Positions 60,461 to 64,000 of a stretch of DNA of 64,000 nt are shown one piece after another (position 1 is the stretch's first letter; each line of letters opens with the position of its first letter). Both the position numbers and the translations under genes were made by a program. The stretch spans positions 310,001 through 374,000 of the forward strand of contig NZ_KB898873.1 in NCBI RefSeq assembly GCF_000377905.1. The letters run 5' to 3'. A model generated the notes under the pieces. It did no database searches, was not told the DNA's origin, and worked only from the letters and a program-made list of their open reading frames with translations. This stretch comes from Thioalkalivibrio sp. ALMg11 (GTDB lineage Bacteria > Pseudomonadota > Gammaproteobacteria > Ectothiorhodospirales > Ectothiorhodospiraceae).

Positions 60461-61578
60461 ACGCAACCCGCGCCCTGTTCCCGCTCGCGGGCATCCTGCT
60501 GGCGCTTCTGCTGGTCCAGGGCTGTGCCGCCCTGGACCCCTTCGCCCCGCCCGAGCTGCGCATCGAACGCGCGCTGGTGGCGGGTGAGTACCAGCGCGCC
60601 CTCGAGCTGATCGACCAGCACGCCCCGGAACCGCGCGCCGAATGGGCCGAACGACGGGCGGCCATCGAGGACGAGGCTGCGACCGCCGCGACCGAGGCGA
60701 TGCAGGAGGCGCGCGCCGCCTCGGCCGAAGGCGCGGTCGCTCAGGCCCTGGAGATCCTCGAGACGGCCGAGGAACAACTGCCGCCGGACAGCGAACGCCG
60801 GGAATTCATCAGCCAACTGGAGCGCCAGCGACAGATTGGATTGCAGACCCTGCAGCAACGCCACGACATCCTCGAGGCGCGCGCCCTCGTCCAGCGGCTG
60901 CGCCTGCTCGAGGTCATGCGTCCGTTGGTGCGCCACAGCGAACGATTGCCGGACGATCCCGACCGCCTCGCCAATCGTCGCGAGCCCCTGGCGCGGTCGC
61001 TGGATCGCTACGCCGCCGATACCCATGGCGAGGAACGTCTGGAGCTCCTGCACCTGGCCCAGGGTCTGGCCTCGGACTCCGAACGCGCAGAACGCATCGC
61101 GCGCCTGGAGCGCGAACTGCGCCAGGCCGAACCCCCCGAGATCGAGGAAGAAGTCCCGCGTTCCACCATCAATGCGCGCCTGCGCCAAGCCCTGGAGGCC
61201 GACGACCTGGTGACGGCGGCGCGCTGGTGCCGCAACGAGATCACGCCCGACACTGACGCCTCCGGCCCGGACCAGGCCGCCCAGCGAGCCCATCGCGTGC
61301 TGTGCGAGGAATGGCGCGAGCGCCGAGACGCGCGCGCCGAGGCGCTGCTGGAGGAGGGCCGCAGCCATTACTCCGCCGGTGACATCGAAGAGGCCCTGGG
61401 GCACTGGAAAGAGGGGCTCGAACTGGCGCCCGACCATGCCGGACTGATCTCGGCCCACGAGCGCGCGCTGCGCGTGGTCGAACGCCTGGAGAGCCTCCGC
61501 GTGCCGGAACCGCTCCCTGAAGCGGACGAAGACAGCCCGCCCGACGACGTGCCACAGGCCGATCCCGATGCCCCGTAA
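60457..61578 (+). CDS. Lipoprotein with helical/TPR-like repeats
   Basis: 373 residues. The lipobox is LLVQGCAAL with Cys near residue 23. The rest is nearly all helical and rich in Ala, Glu and Arg, with TPR-like pairs such as RALVAGEYQRALELIDQHAPEP and the better YSAGDIEEALGHWKEGLELAPDH near 310. Function is unknown; such proteins often hold envelope assemblies. ATGA overlap with the cyclase gene suggests joint production, perhaps as a partner of the periplasmic sensor of the cyclase. The proline-rich tail follows the last repeat. Confidence 0.8.
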   Translation: MNATRALFPLAGILLALLLVQGCAALDPFAPPELRIERALVAGEYQRALELIDQHAPEPRAEWAERRAAIEDEAATAATEAMQEARAASAEGAVAQALEILETAEEQLPPDSERREFISQLERQRQIGLQTLQQRHDILEARALVQRLRLLEVMRPLVRHSERLPDDPDRLANRREPLARSLDRYAADTHGEERLELLHLAQGLASDSERAERIARLERELRQAEPPEIEEEVPRSTINARLRQALEADDLVTAARWCRNEITPDTDASGPDQAAQRAHRVLCEEWRERRDARAEALLEEGRSHYSAGDIEEALGHWKEGLELAPDHAGLISAHERALRVVERLESLRVPEPLPEADEDSPPDDVPQADPDAP

Positions 61579-61662
61579 CGCGCGATCCGGCCGCCGGCGC
61601 TGCGGGCCGCGCGCATTCGCCGTAGAATACGCCCCGCCCTCCGGAGCAAGAGCCCGCCACGC

Positions 61663-62877
61663 ATGAATCCCGCCGTCCAGGAACTGATCGCCGACGAACC
61701 CCACCGCGTCCTGCAACTGGGCGACACCGAGGTCGTGGTGCTGGGCACCGCGCACGTGTCGCGCGCCAGCGCCGACAAGGTACGCGCCCTGATCGACACG
61801 GGGGCCTTTGACAGCGTGGCGGTCGAGCTGTGCGAAAGCCGTCAGCGCGCAATGCTGGACCCCGACGCGGTCGGGCGCATGGACCTGTTCAGCGTCATGC
61901 GCAAGGGCCAGGCCCCGATGATCGCCGCCAGCCTGGCGCTAGGGGCCTACCAGCAACGTCTGGCCGACCAATACGGCATCGAGCCCGGGGCGGAGATGCG
62001 CGCGGCGATGGATGGCGCCCTGGACAATGGCCTCCCCCTGGCCCTGATCGACCGCGACATCGGCCTGACCCTGCGCCGCACCTACCGCGCGGTGCGCTGG
62101 TGGGAACGCATGGGGCTGATCGGCGGGCTGTTCAGCTCCGTCCTCTCGCGCGAGAAGATCGACGAATCCGAGATCGAACGCCTGAAGGAAGGCGACATGC
62201 TGGAGTCCACCTTCAGCGAGTTCGCCGAGCAGTCCGAGGACCTCTACCGCACCCTGATCGAAGAGCGCGACCACTACATGGCCGCCCACCTGCGTCGCCT
62301 CGCGGCCAACCCGGAAACCCGGTGCATCCTGGCGGTGGTGGGGGCCGGCCACCTGCCCGGGATTGCCGAACAGGCCGAGGATCACCTGACCCCGCCCGAC
62401 GCGATCCTCGATGCCCTGGATCAGGCCCCGCCCAAGGCGCGCTGGCCCAAGGTCGTTCCGTGGGTGGTGATCGGGATCATCCTCGCCGGCTTTGCCATCG
62501 GGTTCTCGCGCAACCCGGATATCGGCCTCCAGATGGTGATCGACTGGGTACTGATCAATGGCGGGCTGGCGGCCCTCGGCGCGATCATCGCCCTGGCCCA
62601 TCCGCTGACCGTACTCACCGCCGCCCTGGCGGCCCCGCTGACCTCGCTGAACCCCACCATCGGGGTCGGCTTTGTCGCGGCGGCGGCCGAGCTGTACCTG
62701 CGCAAGCCGCGGGTCTCCGACTTCGCCAGCCTGCGCCAGGACACCACGACGCCCCGCGGCTGGTGGCGCAACCGCGTCTCGCGCGTGTTGCTGGTCTTCC
62801 TGCTGACCACCCTGGGCTCGGCCGCCGGCACCTACATCGGCGGCGCCCGCGTCTTCAGCCACCTCTTCGGCGGCTAA
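61663..62877 (+). CDS. TraB family membrane protein
   Basis: 404 residues. The N-terminal half is a TraB/Tiki-type domain, VVVLGTAHVSRASADKV followed by SVAVELCESRQRAML, with the ILAVVGAGHLPGI stretch near 225; the GxxH and Glu residues of the proposed metal site are visible. The C-terminal part has about four membrane helices (VVPWVVIGIILAGFAIGF, GLAALGAIIALAHPLTVLTAAL, and others). TraB proteins are common but biochemical data in bacteria are few. TAGAAT at 61623-61628 might be a -10; no clear -35. It is convergent with the oxidoreductase gene. Confidence 0.87.
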   Translation: MNPAVQELIADEPHRVLQLGDTEVVVLGTAHVSRASADKVRALIDTGAFDSVAVELCESRQRAMLDPDAVGRMDLFSVMRKGQAPMIAASLALGAYQQRLADQYGIEPGAEMRAAMDGALDNGLPLALIDRDIGLTLRRTYRAVRWWERMGLIGGLFSSVLSREKIDESEIERLKEGDMLESTFSEFAEQSEDLYRTLIEERDHYMAAHLRRLAANPETRCILAVVGAGHLPGIAEQAEDHLTPPDAILDALDQAPPKARWPKVVPWVVIGIILAGFAIGFSRNPDIGLQMVIDWVLINGGLAALGAIIALAHPLTVLTAALAAPLTSLNPTIGVGFVAAAAELYLRKPRVSDFASLRQDTTTPRGWWRNRVSRVLLVFLLTTLGSAAGTYIGGARVFSHLFGG

Positions 62878-62890
62878 CCTTTCTGGTCCA

Positions 62891-63077
62891 CCACGAAGCA
62901 CACGAAGGCACGAAGACGGGCAAGGTCAAGATCGGGTTACACGAAGGTTGGACGATCGGTTGCCGGGGCCGAGTGGCAACCGTGTAGGTCAACGCATCAC
63001 CGGTGGACCGCAAAAGGGCGCCCACACCATCCTTCTTCCGACCGACCTTTCTTCGTGTCTTCGTGTGCTTCGTGGTT
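62891..63077. repeat. Intergenic element with CACGAAG-rich terminal inverted repeats, copy 2
   Basis: The gap between the convergent TraB and oxidoreductase genes is one element of about 187 bases. The left end (62891-62920) is built of three CACGAAG units and ends in ACGGG; the right end (63048-63077) is the inverse, with CTTCGTG units and TTCGTGG. The core is different from that of copy 1 (14875-15065), but length and ends are alike. Confidence 0.7.
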
Positions 63078-63088
63078 GCAAGACCCGC

Positions 63089-64000
63089 TTATTCGGGGAT
63101 ACGCAGTACGAGCTTGCCACGGCGGCCGCCGGCTTCGATGCGGCGGTGGGCCTCGGCGGCCTCGGCCAGCGGAAGGGTGTCCTCGACGTTGACCTGCAAG
63201 CGACCGCTGGCCAGCCGGGCCAGACCCTCGCCCACTAGAGTGGCCTGGTGCTTCAGACGGCGGCGATCATTCTCCAGCATCGGCGTCAGCATCAGCTCCA
63301 GACTGATGCTCGGGTTGCGCAGCCGCGCCGGGTTCCAGTCGGTGTCTGCCGGGGGTGCCAGCAGGGTAACCAGATCCCCGCCATAGGCCACCTGCGTCAG
63401 GCCCTCGCGGAAGACCTCGCCGCCAACGGTGTCCAGCACGATGTCGAAGCCGCGACCGTCGGTGTACTGCATGATCGCGTCCGCGGCATCCGGCTTGCGC
63501 AGGTCGACGACATCGCCCCCAAGCGCGGTGACAATCGCGGCCGCCTCGTCGCGCCGCACCAGGCCCAGTACCCGGCCACCGGCGGCGCGCGCGATCTGCA
63601 CGGCCATCTGCCCGACCCCACCGGCCGCCGCATGGACCAGCACGCTCTGGCCGCGCTGCAGGTCGGCCCGCTCGAACAGGGCCTCCCAGGCGGTCAGCCA
63701 GGTCAGCGGCAGGGCGGCGGCCTGGGCATCGGATACCGCCGCCGGTACCGGGACTACCGCGGCCTCGGGCACCACCACCTGTTCGGCGTAGGTCCCGGGG
63801 TCGGCCCCGACCCCGCCAAAACAGAAGGCGACCCGCTGCCCCGGCCGCGCGTGATGCACGGCGCTGCCACATTCCTCGATGATTCCCATCCCATCGCAGC
63901 CCGGCGTGTTGCGCGGCGCGCCGGGGACGATCATGCCTCCCGCGCGCACCTTGGTATCCACCGGATTGACGCCGGCCGCCAGCATCCGAATGCGGACCTG
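63089..64000 (-). CDS. Zinc-independent quinone-oxidoreductase-like dehydrogenase (MDR family; 5' end outside window)
   Basis: At least 304 residues are visible; the frame runs off the right edge and an internal ATG at 63985 is not the true start. The MDR plan is clear: GroES-like half with AAGVNPVDTKVRAG and the Rossmann half with VLVHAAAGGVGQMAVQIARAAGG, the NADPH-binding loop of quinone oxidoreductases. Cysteine ligands of zinc alcohol dehydrogenases are not seen. The substrate is unknown; relatives reduce quinones or enones. It is convergent with TraB. Confidence 0.88.
   Translation of the reverse strand, partial: QVRIRMLAAGVNPVDTKVRAGGMIVPGAPRNTPGCDGMGIIEECGSAVHHARPGQRVAFCFGGVGADPGTYAEQVVVPEAAVVPVPAAVSDAQAAALPLTWLTAWEALFERADLQRGQSVLVHAAAGGVGQMAVQIARAAGGRVLGLVRRDEAAAIVTALGGDVVDLRKPDAADAIMQYTDGRGFDIVLDTVGGEVFREGLTQVAYGGDLVTLLAPPADTDWNPARLRNPSISLELMLTPMLENDRRRLKHQATLVGEGLARLASGRLQVNVEDTLPLAEAAEAHRRIEAGGRRGKLVLRIPE

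Overview
This is a continuous stretch of a high-GC bacterial chromosome, most likely from a haloalkaliphilic or halotolerant gammaproteobacterium close to Thioalkalivibrio (Ectothiorhodospiraceae). The guess rests on strong G/C third-position bias, gammaproteobacterial versions of GshA, Rep, OxyR, CoaBC, Dut, DgkA and AmpD, a CvrA/NhaP2-type antiporter, sucrose synthesis (a known compatible-solute strategy), and many short operons joined by ATGA or GTGA overlaps. No rRNA, tRNA, CRISPR array or prophage was seen.

Layout. 1-14.9 kb is mostly housekeeping: a phosphatase-thioredoxin-ampD operon, rep, an NhaP2 antiporter head-to-head with an LpxR-like protein, a metallohydrolase, DUF502, coaBC and dut split by a TnpB-only insertion element, hmp with an NsrR-like operator, argB, a DUF4124 protein and a TSUP transporter. 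15-18.7 kb holds a GH100 invertase and a two-domain sucrose-phosphate synthase in one overlapping operon. 18.7-24.1 kb is a TetR / c-type cytochrome / RND efflux operon. 24.1-27 kb has an EAL phosphodiesterase, msrB and an MFS transporter, then 0.7 kb of nested repeats without a gene. 27.7-34.8 kb has a second RND pair, a glutathionyl-hydroquinone-reductase-like protein and gshA. 34.9-38.4 kb has an AraC regulator followed by a methyltransferase, truncated haemoglobin and DUF302 set, with a direct-repeat operator candidate between them. 38.5-41.4 kb has a HelD-type helicase and an ADP-ribosylglycohydrolase.

41.4-44.5 kb is the most interesting region: a GT4 glycosyltransferase, diacylglycerol kinase, a PlcP-like phosphoesterase and a small membrane protein, with 11-nt-phased Pho-box-like repeats before three of the four genes. 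I read it as a phosphate-starvation membrane-lipid remodelling locus (phospholipid to glycolipid) that also carries DgkA and an unstudied membrane protein. 44.7-51.7 kb has a membrane alpha/beta hydrolase, a CAP lipoprotein, an OB-fold protein and a third RND pair. 51.9-64 kb has mtfA and a FliL-like gene, an ABC-F ATPase, a diguanylate cyclase, DUF3301-oxyR, an inositol-monophosphatase/nucleotide-cyclase/lipoprotein operon, a TraB protein and a partial quinone-oxidoreductase-like gene.

Intergenic repeats of at least three kinds occur: two elements of about 190 bp with CACGAAG-rich terminal inverted repeats, each filling a convergent gap (14.9 and 62.9 kb); a composite inverted-repeat element at 27.1-27.6 kb; and a single GCGCAGCGACGAAGC-type repeat at 44.6 kb.
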